NCBI RefSeq assembly: GCF_022549225.1
Contig: NZ_JAKZFD010000016.1
Location: forward strand, 1-64,000
From: Pelomonas sp. CA6
GTDB lineage: Bacteria; Pseudomonadota; Gammaproteobacteria; Burkholderiales; Burkholderiaceae_C
Reading direction: 5' to 3'
Length of the DNA: 64,000 bases
How positions within the stretch are numbered: position 1 is the stretch's first letter; each line of letters starts with the position of its first letter. The notes under the pieces were generated by a model. That model worked only from the letters and a program-made list of their open reading frames with translations, did not search any database and had not been told where the DNA came from. The translations under genes were made by a program, and so were the position numbers. Shown here in pieces: positions 54,890 to 64,000 of this stretch.

Positions 54890-56779
54890 TCAAACAATGT
54901 TCTGCCTTCGAAGCAACTCATGGATTTGCTGCGCCGCCTCCTGCGCACTCTGCCGGCTGCTGTCGATGCGCAGCTCGGGCTGATCTGGCGCTTCATAGGG
55001 CGAGTCGATGCCGGTGAAATTGGGCAGTTCGCCCCGCCTGGCCTTGCGGTACAAGCCCTTGGGATCACGCGCCTCGGCCACGGCCAGGGGCACGTCCACA
55101 TGAATCTCCAGGAAGCGGCCCGGCTCCATCAGCTCGCGGGCCAGTCGCCGTTCGGCCCGAAAGGGCGAGATCGCGGCCACCAGCACGATGAGGCCGGCAT
55201 CGACCATCAGCCGTCCCACCTCCGCCAAGCGACGGATGTTCTCCACTCTGTCGACGTGACTGAACCCCAGGTCCTTGCACAGGCCTCGGCGCACATGATC
55301 GCCGTCCAGCAGATAGGTGTGACAGCCCTGCGCATGCAGGCGCTGCTCCAGCAGATTGGCAATGGTGGACTTGCCCGCTCCGGACAGCCCCGTGAGCCAG
55401 ACCAGGGCGCTGCCATGCCCCATGAGCTGCTGGCGCGCGGCCCGGTCCACACTCAGGCGCTGTGGATGCAAATCGCGCGCCGGCGCCAGCGCACGGTGCA
55501 GCATGCCCGCGGCGATCGTGGACTGGCTCAGTCGGTCGATCAGGATGAACCCACCGGTATCTCGATTCTCGGCATAGGGATCAAAGGGCAGCGCCCGGTC
55601 CAGCACCAGCGTGCACACCCCGATCTCGTTAAGGCCGAGCGCCTCGGCGGCCAGGGTCTGCCCGCCCCCGACATCGAGGCGATGATGAAGCTCGGCCACT
55701 TGGGCCCCGACCGTGCGGGCGCCCAACTTGAGCAGGTAGGACCGACCGGGCAGCAGCGGCTCCTCCGCCATCCAGACCAGGCTGCACTCGAAACGCTCCG
55801 CCACGGCGGCGGGCGCCTCGGCGGCGCAGATCAGATCGCCGCGCGAGATGTCCAGCTCGCGATCCAGGGTCAGCATCACCGACTCATCCACCCCTGCGTG
55901 GTCGCGATCGCCCCCGGGCGAGACCAAACGCTGCACCCGCGCCTCCTGCCCGGAGGGCTGGACGCAAATCGCGTCGCCGGGCTTGACGCTGCCGGCCACG
56001 ATCAGACCCGCGTAGCCGCGGAAATCGGAATGGGGCCGACACACCCATTGCACCGGCAGCCGCAGCGGGGTTTGACCGCGCGCCGCCCCATCGTCGAGGC
56101 GATCATCCTCCAGCGCCTCGATCAGGGTGGGCCCGCGGTACCAATCCATCGCGCCACTGCGCCGGAGCAGGTTGTCGCCCCGCAGCGCGCTGACCGGAAT
56201 CACCTGCGGCGCGGCCAGCCCGATCCGCGCCGCGAAATCGCCGTACTCGGCCGCGATGCGCGCGGCCACCGCCTCGCTCCAGCCCACCAGGTCCATCTTG
56301 TTGATCAGCAGCAGCACGTGACGAACGCCGACCAGGCGCAAGAGCTGGCTGTGCCGCCGCGTCTGGGTCTGCACGCCCTGGCGCGCATCCACCAGCAACA
56401 CGGCCAACTGGGCCGTGGACGCCGCCGTGACCATGTTGCGGGTGTATTGCTCATGCCCCGGCGTGTCCGCCACGATGAACTTGCGCCGGGCCGTCGCGAA
56501 GTAGCGGTAGGACACATCGATGGTGATGCCCTGCTCGCGCTCGGCGCTGAGCCCGTCCAGCAGCAGCGCGAAATCCAGCGCTGCCCCCTGCGTCCCCCAA
56601 CGGCGGCTGTCCGCCTTCAGCGCCGCGAGCTGGTCTTCGGGAATGGCATCCAGCTCGTACAACAGGCGCCCCATCAAGGTGCTCTTGCCGTCATCCACGC
56701 TGCCGCAGGTGATCAGCCTCAGAACGCTTTGAGGAGCGGCATCCACAGCCTGCGTGCCCATCGGGCCGTTCGCCGTCAT
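54890..56779 (-). CDS. cysNC: Bifunctional sulfate adenylyltransferase subunit 1/adenylylsulfate kinase (CysN-CysC fusion)
   Basis: 629 residues. The N-terminal 440 are CysN, the GTPase that drives ATP sulfurylase: [17 protein letters not shown] (G1), [12 protein letters not shown] (G3), NKMD (G4), then the beta-barrel domains. From about 455 comes APS kinase with [34 protein letters not shown] and the substrate lid [14 protein letters not shown]. Such fusions (also NodQ) make PAPS from sulfate, ATP and GTP. Start adjoins the cysD stop codon. PAPS can feed assimilation or a sulfotransferase; one is encoded next door. Confidence 0.95.
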   Translation of the reverse strand: MTANGPMGTQAVDAAPQSVLRLITCGSVDDGKSTLMGRLLYELDAIPEDQLAALKADSRRWGTQGAALDFALLLDGLSAEREQGITIDVSYRYFATARRKFIVADTPGHEQYTRNMVTAASTAQLAVLLVDARQGVQTQTRRHSQLLRLVGVRHVLLLINKMDLVGWSEAVAARIAAEYGDFAARIGLAAPQVIPVSALRGDNLLRRSGAMDWYRGPTLIEALEDDRLDDGAARGQTPLRLPVQWVCRPHSDFRGYAGLIVAGSVKPGDAICVQPSGQEARVQRLVSPGGDRDHAGVDESVMLTLDRELDISRGDLICAAEAPAAVAERFECSLVWMAEEPLLPGRSYLLKLGARTVGAQVAELHHRLDVGGGQTLAAEALGLNEIGVCTLVLDRALPFDPYAENRDTGGFILIDRLSQSTIAAGMLHRALAPARDLHPQRLSVDRAARQQLMGHGSALVWLTGLSGAGKSTIANLLEQRLHAQGCHTYLLDGDHVRRGLCKDLGFSHVDRVENIRRLAEVGRLMVDAGLIVLVAAISPFRAERRLARELMEPGRFLEIHVDVPLAVAEARDPKGLYRKARRGELPNFTGIDSPYEAPDQPELRIDSSRQSAQEAAQQIHELLRRQNIV

Positions 56780-57727
56780 TCAAAAATACCCCTCTTGCTT
56801 CTTGCGCTCCATGGAGGCCGCGCCATCGTGGTCGATCAATCGCCCCTGGCGCTCGCTGCTGCGCGAGGCCTGCATCTCGGCCAGCACAGCCTCGGGCGTC
56901 CGCGCCTGCGACTCGATGGCCCCGGACAGCGGATAGCAACCCAGGGTGCGAAAGCGTACCTGCCGCCACTGGGGCTGCTCGCCCGGGCGCAGCCGCATGC
57001 GCGCGTCGTCCACCACGATCAGCGCGCCATCGCGCTCGACCACGGGGCGCTCCTGCGCGAAATAGAGCGGCACGGTCTCTATGCCCTCTTGCACGATGTA
57101 GCGCCACACCTCCGCCTCGGTCCAGTTGCTGAGCGGGAACACCCGCAAGGACTCGCCCGCGCGCTTGCGCCCGTTGTACAGGCGCCAGAGCTCGGGACGC
57201 TGAAGCTTGGGGTCCCAGCGCTGGCTGCTGCTGCGCAGGCTGAAGATCCGCTCCTTGGCGCGACTCTTTTCTTCGTCGCGCCGGGCGCCGCCAATCGCTG
57301 CATCGAAGCGGTGCAAGGCCAGGGCCTGCAGCAGCCCCTGGGTCTTCCACAGATCCGTGTGCAGCTGGGAGCCATGGTCGAAGGGATTGATGTCCCGGGC
57401 CAGTGCCTCCGGGTTGCGATGCACCAGCAGCTGCACGCCCGGCAGCGAGGCCACCCTGTCTCGTTGTTCGTACATCGCCCGGAACTTCCAGCCGGTGTCC
57501 ACATGCAGCAGCGGAAACGGCAGCGGCGCCGGCCAGAAGGCCTTGCGCGCCAGATGCAAGAGCACCGAACTGTCTTTACCCATGGAATAGAGCATCACGG
57601 GACGCTCGGCCTCGGCCAGCGCCTCGCGCAGGATATGGATGCTTTCAGACTCCAGCAGCTGCAAAGGGGACAAAACCGGAACTCCTTGAGGCCATGTCGG
57701 CGGCCTGCTTTCTAACAAACCCCCCAT
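56780..57727 (-). CDS. cysD: Sulfate adenylyltransferase subunit 2
   Basis: 315 residues from Met at 57727; an upstream Met at 57787 is possible but extends beyond the family's N-terminus. It forms APS from sulfate and ATP together with CysN. The PP-loop [31 protein letters not shown] and the C-terminal [16 protein letters not shown] and RQGRLIDHD are family marks. First gene of the cysD-cysNC pair, divergent from the sulfotransferase gene. Confidence 0.95.
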   Translation of the reverse strand: MGGLLESRPPTWPQGVPVLSPLQLLESESIHILREALAEAERPVMLYSMGKDSSVLLHLARKAFWPAPLPFPLLHVDTGWKFRAMYEQRDRVASLPGVQLLVHRNPEALARDINPFDHGSQLHTDLWKTQGLLQALALHRFDAAIGGARRDEEKSRAKERIFSLRSSSQRWDPKLQRPELWRLYNGRKRAGESLRVFPLSNWTEAEVWRYIVQEGIETVPLYFAQERPVVERDGALIVVDDARMRLRPGEQPQWRQVRFRTLGCYPLSGAIESQARTPEAVLAEMQASRSSERQGRLIDHDGAASMERKKQEGYF

Positions 57728-57916
57728 GGCAATCCTGGCGGGCGGCGCGGCGATCTGTGATCCAAGTCTCAGTTGTGTTCCTCTCACAACAAAAACTGCA
57801 AGCCCCTTGAAAGGGGACTGGTAGCATCATTCGCACACTTGCAAAGAATAATTTCAAAACAGGGCAGCAGTTCTCATGGGGGCTCGCGGCCTTTTGCTGA
57901 TTGGGGGAGATTCAGT
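57728..57916. promoter_or_regulatory. Divergent control region between cysD and the sulfotransferase gene
   Basis: 189 bases of lower G+C. It contains GTTGTG/CACAAC around TTCCTCT, followed by CCCCTT-GA-AAGGGG, both perfect dyads, and an A/T-rich stretch (AAAGAATAATTTCAAAAC). No promoter pair stands out. The two gene sets may be controlled together from here. Confidence 0.5.
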
Positions 57917-58762
57917 TTGGCTGTAGCGCCGCAGTTTCACTTCATCTCGGGCCTGCCGCGCGCGGGCTCCACCCTGCTGGCCGCCTTGCTGCGGCAGAAC
58001 CCCCGTTTCCATGCCGGCATGACCAGCCCGGTGGGCGCCTTGTTCACGAACATGGTCAGCCAGTTCAGCGCCGGCAGCGAGTTCGGTCCGATCATCACCC
58101 AGGAGCAACGCCAACGCCTGCTCCGCGGCGTGTTCAACAGCTACTACGCGGATGCCCATGGCAAAGAGGTGATCTTCGACACCAACCGCCTTTGGTGCGC
58201 CAGGCTGCCCGCGCTGATGGACCTGTTTCCGCAGGCCAAGGTGATTGCCTGTGTGCGCAATGTGGCCTGGGTGATGGACAGCATCGAGAAGCTCTACCGG
58301 GCCAACCCCTACGAAAACACCAAGCTGTTCAGCGACGACACCGAGCGCAGCACCGTGTACAGCCGCGTGGAGACGCTGGCGCAGCGCAATCGTCTGGTGG
58401 GCTTCGCCTGGTCGGCCCTGAAGGATGCCTACTACGGCGAGCATGCCAAGTCGCTGCTGCTGGTGGAGTACGAGCTGCTGGCCAAGGTGCCCGACAAGGT
58501 GCTGAGGCTGGTGTACGACTTTCTCGGTGAACCCTGGTTTGAGCATGACCTGGAACGCATCGAGTACGACGCCCCGGAGTTCGACGAAGCCCTGGGGCTC
58601 AAGGGCCTGCACAAGGTCAGGCCGCGCGTGAGCCTGGAGCCCCGGCGCAGCATTCTGCCGCCCGATCTTTTTGAGCAGTACGCCAAGCTGAGCTTCTGGC
58701 AGGACGCCAACAACAGCGAGGCCAGCGTGATCCGGCCGAGCGCCAGTCACACGGCGGCCTGA
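57917..58762 (+). CDS. Sulfotransferase-family protein
   Basis: 281 residues from a TTG start at 57917, preceded by GGGGGAG with a 7-base gap; a longer frame upstream lacks both conservation and a ribosome site. PAPS-binding 5' loop HFISGLPRAGSTLLAALLRQ (about 8-27), then VIACVRNVAWVMDSIEKL, the 3'-phosphate region with Arg, and LLLVEYELLAKVPDKVLRLVYDFLGEPWFEHDLERIEY, typical of bacterial sulfotransferase-like proteins. No signal peptide, so it acts in the cytoplasm. Acceptor unknown. The neighbouring cysD-cysNC would supply PAPS. The giant gene follows 69 bases later. Confidence 0.88.
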   Translation: MAVAPQFHFISGLPRAGSTLLAALLRQNPRFHAGMTSPVGALFTNMVSQFSAGSEFGPIITQEQRQRLLRGVFNSYYADAHGKEVIFDTNRLWCARLPALMDLFPQAKVIACVRNVAWVMDSIEKLYRANPYENTKLFSDDTERSTVYSRVETLAQRNRLVGFAWSALKDAYYGEHAKSLLLVEYELLAKVPDKVLRLVYDFLGEPWFEHDLERIEYDAPEFDEALGLKGLHKVRPRVSLEPRRSILPPDLFEQYAKLSFWQDANNSEASVIRPSASHTAA

Positions 58763-58831
58763 TCGGGCCGGCATGTTGTCAATCATCCAGCGGCCGACAT
58801 CCGACGCTGCATCTATCTGAGGTGATCCGTC

Positions 58832-61800
58832 ATGTGGTGGACCAAGGACAAGCCTTCTCAGCAAGCGACAACCGGCTCGACTCGCCATACCCCCAAGCAC
58901 CCGCCGATGACTGGCAGTCCGCTGATGCGGGCGCTGGAACCGCGCATCATGTTCGACGCCGCCATGGCGGCCACCGCAGCCCATGAAGTCGTGGCGGAGG
59001 CCGACCATGCCTTGCCGGCGAATCGAGAGACTCACGGAGATCCTCAGCGTGGGGATTCGACGAGCGTGACCGCTGCGGCGCAGGCCACTCCGCGCAAGGA
59101 GATCGTTTTCGTCGACACCCGGGCTCCCGACTACCGGGCTTTGCTTCAAGGGGTGGCCCCGGGGGCCGAGGTCATTCTGCTCAGCACGGACAAGGACGGC
59201 GTTCAGCAGATCGCCGATGCGCTGGCCGGCCGCAGTGGCATCGATGCCATCCACGTCATTTCCCATGGCGACTCCGGGGTGCTGCTGCTGGGCAACAGCC
59301 CGCTTTTCGAGGGCAATCTCACCCAGTACGCGGCTCAGCTCTCGGGTATCGGCAAGGCCTTGACCGCCGACGGCGACATCCTGCTTTACGGTTGCGAGGT
59401 AGGCGCCGGCAGCGAGGGCCGAGCCTTCGTGTCGAAACTGGCGGACATGACCGGCGCGGACATCGCTGCGTCCGACAACAACACCGGCGGAGCTGCCCGT
59501 GGAGGCGATTGGAACCTTGAGATCAGGACCGGCGAGGTCGCGGCCAGCAGTGCCCTCAATCTGACCCAGCTCGGCAGTTACGACCACCTGCTGGTCACCA
59601 CCTCGGTGAGCACCCTCGCTCAGCTGAAAAGCGCGATTGCCACGGGCAGCACCGACGGCGTCGACGATGTGATCACCCTCACCGGCAACATCACGTTCGC
59701 CGGCATCGCAGACACCATCGCCATTAACGTCACCGACGGCCATACCTTGCAGATCGTCGGTGGTGGCTTCGCACTGGACGGTGCCCACAGGGCCCGGGTG
59801 CTGGACATTAGCACCACCGGTGCCAACTCCAAGGTCGCGCTGGACAACATCATCATCCGCAACGGTCTGATCGTCGGCAACGGTGGCAATGAGGGGAGCG
59901 CCGCGATGGACAGTGTCGGCGCCGGCATCTACAACGCGGGCGTACTGACCATCACCAACAGCACCATCACGGCGAACAAGGCGTCCGGCGGCGGTGGCGG
60001 CGGTGGCGACTCCGGTGGCTACTACGGCGGTGGCGGCGGCGGCGGCGGCGGTTTCGGAAGCACCTCCGGCGGCTTCGGCGGCTCCAGTGCTGGCGCCGGC
60101 TTCTCGCCCACGCCCGCTTCCGGCATCACCGGGGGCAATGGCGCGGGCGGTACTGGCACCTTCGGGGGGCGTGGCGGCGGTGCGGCCGGCGGTTCAGGCG
60201 GCAGCTACAACGGCGATGGTTCCAACACCAGCGGCTATACCGCAGGAGGTGCGGGTGGGTCGGCCAACAACGGCAGCATCAGCATTGGCGGCGGCGGCGG
60301 CGGCGGTGGTGTTTCCGCGGTCGGAGGCAAAGGGGGCGCAGCTGCGGGGGGCATTTTCAACGCCAGCAGCGGCTTCCTGACCATCGTCAACAGCAGTGTG
60401 ACCAACAACCTGGGGGCTGGTGGCGGAGGCGGCGGCGGGGTCTCCGTCGACGCGGCCACAGGCCCTGGCAACAGAGTGGGCAATGGTGGCGCAGGCGGCG
60501 CCGGGGTCGGTGCCATCTGGAACGCCGGCGGCACGGTGCGGATGGACAACACCAGCTTCAACACCCTCTCCACCGGCAACGTCGGCGCAGGCGGGTTGGG
60601 CGGCAAAGCCACCGGCGGCGTCAACGTCAACGGTGCCGACGGCTCATCCTCCTCGACGATCTACACAACCAATGGCGGCACCACCGACACCAGCTACAAC
60701 CCCAACGCCGCGCCCACCATCGGCAACCTCAACGGCGACAGCGTCGCCTGGAGCGGCGCGGGCAATACCGTACGCCTCGACGTGGGCAGCAACGCCAGCC
60801 TGGCCGATGCCGAGCTGGGGGCGCTGAACGGCGGCAATGGCAACTGGTCGGGCGCCAGCCTGGTGATCCAGCGCAACGGCACGGCGGTGAGCAGCGACGT
60901 GCTGGGCTTCGACACCGCTGGCGCGCTGTTCACCGTCAGTGGCAGCAACCTGCAGTCGGGCGGGCAGACCTTCGCCACCTTCACCAACACCGGTGGCGTG
61001 CTGACCATCACCTTCACCAGCAGCGGCACCACGGCCACCACGGCGCTGGTCAACGACGTGGCGCAGCGCATCACCTATCGCAACGACACGCCGGCTGGCG
61101 ACGCCAACGTCAAGGTCACCCTGAATGACGGTGCCGGCGCCAGCGCCACGGCCAATGTCACGGTGGCCAGCGACTTCATCTACGTCACCAACGCCAACGA
61201 CACCGCGACCATCGACCCCAGCAACGGCACCAGCTTCAGCGAGGCCGTGGCCATCGCCGCGGCCGACAGCACCGGCACCCAGACCATCGTCTTCGCCAGC
61301 AGCCTGGCCGGCCAGACGCTGAACCTCAATACCGTGTCGATCAACGAGAGCCTGACCCTCGACATGGACCAGGCCAGCGGCCTGATCCTCACCGGCGGCA
61401 CCATCACCCTGGGCGGCGGTACCACGCAGACCTTCACCCACGGCGCCGGCGACACCGCGACCATCTCCAGCATCATTGCCGGCAGCGGCGCCCTGACCAA
61501 GGCTGGGGCTGGCAACCTGACCCTCTCCGGCGCCAGCAACACCTTCTCCGGCGCCACCACCATCAGCGCCGGCACCCTGACGGTCAGCGGCGGGGATGCG
61601 ATCGGCACCAACAGCAGCGTAGCCGTCGCCGCCGGTGCCACCCTGGCCCTGGCCAGCAACGAGACGTTCGGCAACCTCTCCGGCGCCGGCTCGGTGACCC
61701 TCGGCAGTTCCAACCTCACCAGCCTCCAGACCGCGGACACCACCTTCTCCGGCTCCATCAGCGGCACCGGCGGAGTCACCTTCAGCCAGAGCGGTCCCGC

Positions 61801-64000
61801 CACCTATTCGACGACCCTGTCCGGCACCAACACCTACACCGGGACCACCATCCTGGCCAACTACGGCTGGCTGAAGCTCGATGGCGACGCCTCCATGGCC
61901 AACAACAACTTCGTGCGGGTCAACGGCAACGGCACCCTGACGCTGCTGTCGGACCAGACCATCGGCAGCCTGGCGAGCAACACCCTTAGCGCCAGGATCC
62001 AGCTGGGTAGCTACACCCTCACCGCAGGGGGCGATAACACCAACACCACGGTGCTCGGTGTGATTTCCGGCACCGGTTCGCTGGTCAAGCTGGGCAGCGG
62101 CAGCATGAGCCTGCTCGGCACCAACACCTACGGCGGCACCACCACCGTCTCGGCCGGCACCCTGTCGATCGCCGGTGACGGCAACCTGGGCAGCGGGGCG
62201 GTCAACCTGGCGGATGGGACCGTGTTCAACATCTCGGGGGCCAGCACCGTCGACAATGCCATCACCCTCACCGGCAACAGCACCATCAACAACGGCAACG
62301 CCGTCACCCTCAGCGGTGCCATCAGCGGTGCCTACGATCTGACGAAAACCGGCAGCGGCAACCTGACCCTGTCCGGCAGCAACAGCCACGGCGCCACCGT
62401 CGTCAACGGGGGCACCCTATCGGTGGCCAGTGATGCCAACCTGGGCAGCGGCGCGGTCACCCTGGGCAGTGGCACCACGCTGCAGGTCACCGGCCTCACC
62501 ACCATCGACAACGCCATCACCCTCGCAGGCGATGCCACTGTCAACAACTCGGCGGCCGTCACCCTGTCGGGCGTGATCAGCGGCGCTTTCACCCTGACCA
62601 AGGCGGGCGCCAGCACCCTGACCCTGTCCGGCAGCAATACCCATGGGGCCACCACCGTCAGCGCCGGCACCCTCAGCGTCGACGGCGACAGCAACCTGGG
62701 CAACGGCACCCTGACCCTGGGCTTCGGCTCCACGCTGGTGGTGACGAGCGCCACCACCATCGACAACGCCATCGCCTTGAGTGGCAGCGCCACAGTCAAC
62801 ACCGGTGCCGACACCACCCTTTCCGGGGTGATCAGCGGCAGCAACAGCCTGACCAAGTCTGGCGCCAACACTCTGACCCTGAGCGGCAACAACACCTTCA
62901 CCGGTGCCACCAGCGTGAGCGGCGGGACCCTGAGCATCGCCAGCGACGCCAACCTGGGCGCCGGCAGCGTCAACCTGGCCAACGGCAGCACGCTGCAGAT
63001 CACCGGCAGCACCACCGTCGACAACGCCCTGGCCCTGACCGGCCTGGTCACCGTCAACGCCAGCGCGGCCTCCACCCTGTCCGGCACCATCAGCGGCACC
63101 GGCAGCCTGACCAAGACCGGCACCAGCAACCTGACCCTGAGCGGCAGCAACACCAACAGCGGAGCCACCACCGTGGCTGCGGGCACGCTGGTGGTCAACG
63201 GCAGCACCAGCAGCGCCACCACCGTGTCCAGCGGCGCCACCCTGGCGGGCGGTGGCACCCTGGGCGGAGACGTCACCGTGCAGAGCGGCGGCACCCTGTC
63301 CCCGGGCGGCGCGGGCGTCGCCACCCTGACCGTCAACGGCAACCTGACCCTCACCTCGGGCAGCACCCTGGCCCTGGACATCAACGGCACCACCGCCGGC
63401 ACCGGCTACGACCGGGTGGTGGTGAACGGCGCCGTTGACGTCTCCGGCGCCACCCTGGCGGTGACCCACGGCTACGCCGCCGGCAGCGGCGACAGCTATG
63501 CCGTGATCGTCAACGACGCCGCCGACGCCGTCACCGGAACCTTCAGCGGCGTCAACGAAGGCAGCAAGTTCAACGCCGCCGGCAACGGCACCGAGCTGAC
63601 CACCAGTTATGTGGGTGGCAGCGGCAACGACCTGAGCCTGACCGCGCCCATCGCTCCGACCGTCACCAGTGTCTCGTCCAGCAGCGCCAACGGCACCTAC
63701 AAGATCGGCGACGTGATCACCGTCACCGTGCGCTTCGACAGCGCGGTGAACGTGACCGGCACCCCGACGCTGACCCTGGAGACCGGCACCACCGACCGCG
63801 TGCTCAACTACGTCTCCGGTTCGGGCACCGACACCCTGAGTTTCAGCTATACCGTGCAGGCCGGCGACAGCTCCGCCGACCTCGACTACGTCTCCAGCTC
63901 GGCGTTGAGCCTGAATGGCGGCACCATCAAGGATGGCGCCAACCAGAACGCCATCCTGACCCTGGCGGCCCCTGGCGCGGCGGGCTCCCTGGGCGCCAAC
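58832..64000 (+). CDS. Giant DUF4347 repeat protein (predicted secreted adhesin), 3' end outside window
   Basis: 1723 codons visible, open at the window edge. No Sec signal peptide; the N-terminus has RALEPRIMFDAA, a motif typical of large proteins exported by type I systems. DUF4347 follows (about 89-240) with His145 (VISHGDSG) and Cys188 (YGCEVG). Then a beta-helix-like stretch (240-385), a Gly-rich region (about 386-610), more beta-helix, and from about 880 passenger-type repeats of the form LTKxGxxxLTLSGxNTxxGATTVSAGTLSV, five of them 85-86 residues long. The last visible part is an Ig-like module (TVTSVSSSSANGTYKIGDVITVTV). GAGGTGA precedes the ATG. A surface adhesin is inferred. Confidence 0.9.
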   Translation, partial: MWWTKDKPSQQATTGSTRHTPKHPPMTGSPLMRALEPRIMFDAAMAATAAHEVVAEADHALPANRETHGDPQRGDSTSVTAAAQATPRKEIVFVDTRAPDYRALLQGVAPGAEVILLSTDKDGVQQIADALAGRSGIDAIHVISHGDSGVLLLGNSPLFEGNLTQYAAQLSGIGKALTADGDILLYGCEVGAGSEGRAFVSKLADMTGADIAASDNNTGGAARGGDWNLEIRTGEVAASSALNLTQLGSYDHLLVTTSVSTLAQLKSAIATGSTDGVDDVITLTGNITFAGIADTIAINVTDGHTLQIVGGGFALDGAHRARVLDISTTGANSKVALDNIIIRNGLIVGNGGNEGSAAMDSVGAGIYNAGVLTITNSTITANKASGGGGGGGDSGGYYGGGGGGGGGFGSTSGGFGGSSAGAGFSPTPASGITGGNGAGGTGTFGGRGGGAAGGSGGSYNGDGSNTSGYTAGGAGGSANNGSISIGGGGGGGGVSAVGGKGGAAAGGIFNASSGFLTIVNSSVTNNLGAGGGGGGGVSVDAATGPGNRVGNGGAGGAGVGAIWNAGGTVRMDNTSFNTLSTGNVGAGGLGGKATGGVNVNGADGSSSSTIYTTNGGTTDTSYNPNAAPTIGNLNGDSVAWSGAGNTVRLDVGSNASLADAELGALNGGNGNWSGASLVIQRNGTAVSSDVLGFDTAGALFTVSGSNLQSGGQTFATFTNTGGVLTITFTSSGTTATTALVNDVAQRITYRNDTPAGDANVKVTLNDGAGASATANVTVASDFIYVTNANDTATIDPSNGTSFSEAVAIAAADSTGTQTIVFASSLAGQTLNLNTVSINESLTLDMDQASGLILTGGTITLGGGTTQTFTHGAGDTATISSIIAGSGALTKAGAGNLTLSGASNTFSGATTISAGTLTVSGGDAIGTNSSVAVAAGATLALASNETFGNLSGAGSVTLGSSNLTSLQTADTTFSGSISGTGGVTFSQSGPATYSTTLSGTNTYTGTTILANYGWLKLDGDASMANNNFVRVNGNGTLTLLSDQTIGSLASNTLSARIQLGSYTLTAGGDNTNTTVLGVISGTGSLVKLGSGSMSLLGTNTYGGTTTVSAGTLSIAGDGNLGSGAVNLADGTVFNISGASTVDNAITLTGNSTINNGNAVTLSGAISGAYDLTKTGSGNLTLSGSNSHGATVVNGGTLSVASDANLGSGAVTLGSGTTLQVTGLTTIDNAITLAGDATVNNSAAVTLSGVISGAFTLTKAGASTLTLSGSNTHGATTVSAGTLSVDGDSNLGNGTLTLGFGSTLVVTSATTIDNAIALSGSATVNTGADTTLSGVISGSNSLTKSGANTLTLSGNNTFTGATSVSGGTLSIASDANLGAGSVNLANGSTLQITGSTTVDNALALTGLVTVNASAASTLSGTISGTGSLTKTGTSNLTLSGSNTNSGATTVAAGTLVVNGSTSSATTVSSGATLAGGGTLGGDVTVQSGGTLSPGGAGVATLTVNGNLTLTSGSTLALDINGTTAGTGYDRVVVNGAVDVSGATLAVTHGYAAGSGDSYAVIVNDAADAVTGTFSGVNEGSKFNAAGNGTELTTSYVGGSGNDLSLTAPIAPTVTSVSSSSANGTYKIGDVITVTVRFDSAVNVTGTPTLTLETGTTDRVLNYVSGSGTDTLSFSYTVQAGDSSADLDYVSSSALSLNGGTIKDGANQNAILTLAAPGAAGSLGAN
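59990..60450 (+). repeat. Gly-rich coding low-complexity tract
   Basis: Runs of GGCGGT/GGCGGC triplets encode polyglycine stretches (eight Gly or more at about 59988-60008, 60028-60048 and 60289-60309). The repeats are in multiples of three, so slippage would change length but keep the frame. Confidence 0.8.
62081..63364 (+). repeat. Five tandem 255-258 bp coding repeats of the giant protein
   Basis: The LTK/LVK codons that begin each unit are at 62081, 62339, 62594, 62849 and 63107, giving periods of 258, 255, 255 and 258 bases. Each unit runs LTKxGxxNLTLSGSN...GTLSV...NLGSG...TTIDNAI...TLSGxISG. Nucleotide similarity among units is high by eye. A more diverged unit starts near 61497. The fifth unit is followed by a GATLAGGGTLGG turn. 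Confidence 0.8.

Noticed and set aside
54722-57715. 997-codon plus-strand frame opposite cysNC and cysD
   Set aside because: Antisense to two conserved sulfate-activation genes.
57770-57916. Specific sigma-70 or sigma-54 promoter for the sulfotransferase gene
   Set aside because: No -35/-10 or -24/-12 pair with acceptable spacing was found, so only a general control region is reported.
57854-62389. Minus-strand frames opposite the sulfotransferase and giant repeat gene
   Set aside because: They arise from the repetitive Gly/Thr/Ser coding pattern of the plus strand and have no start signals.

Overview
The window is a compact, very G+C-rich stretch of bacterial chromosome. Gene content and order (rimP-nusA-infB-rbfA-truB, dapA-bamC, a parE...parC group, BMP-type nucleoside ABC genes next to salvage enzymes, and a giant DUF4347 surface protein) suggest a betaproteobacterium of the order Burkholderiales, perhaps of the Roseateles/Mitsuaria/Leptothrix kind. 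That placement is an inference from gene content, not a database result. I saw no rRNA, tRNA, CRISPR array, insertion sequence or phage gene.

Layout. 1-7806 (minus): 5' part of a multimodular non-ribosomal peptide synthetase (C-A-T-C-A-T-C...), preceded by about 600 bp of non-coding DNA crowded with dyads and a tandem repeat. 8432-11115 (minus): a bacterioferritin subunit lacking the haem-ligand Met, a 3-hydroxyisobutyryl-CoA hydrolase and a DMT-family permease. 11160-19603 (minus): the translation/transcription cluster rimP-nusA-infB-rbfA-truB followed by typA. Its leader holds a predicted promoter and, about 70-95 nt further on, an intrinsic terminator. 20146-20928 (plus): fabI. 21229-27875 (minus): parE, a deacetylase, a GNAT acetyltransferase, a lytic transglycosylase and parC in one tight run. 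28003-34581 (plus): exported amidohydrolase with a polycationic tail, MFS permease, a 42-residue membrane ORF, SDR, methyltransferase, dapA and bamC.

34766-37336: small lipoprotein, a conserved-looking unknown gene, a JmjC/cupin ribosomal oxygenase and a SlyD-like FKBP. 37385-48093 (minus): an 11-gene run. A BMP-family binding protein, ABC ATPase and two permeases import nucleosides; cytidine deaminase, purine nucleoside phosphorylase, DeoC and DeoA break them down; trmB, coaBC and dut follow. 48389-50558 (plus): feoAB behind a clear Fur box. 50616-54849: DUF885 peptidase-like protein, DUF418 membrane protein, slyX, a glutathione transferase and a possible 61-residue ORF coupled to it.

54890-64000: sulfate activation genes (cysD and a cysN-cysC fusion, minus) diverge from a sulfotransferase gene, which is followed by a giant repetitive DUF4347 protein that runs off the window. 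Together these could make PAPS, transfer sulfate to an acceptor and display a large secreted surface protein; a functional link is inference from adjacency. The most interesting points for follow-up are this sulfation/adhesin locus with its caspase-like His/Cys pair, the rimP leader terminator, the NRPS upstream region, the deacetylase/acetyltransferase pair between parE and parC, and two small ORFs.
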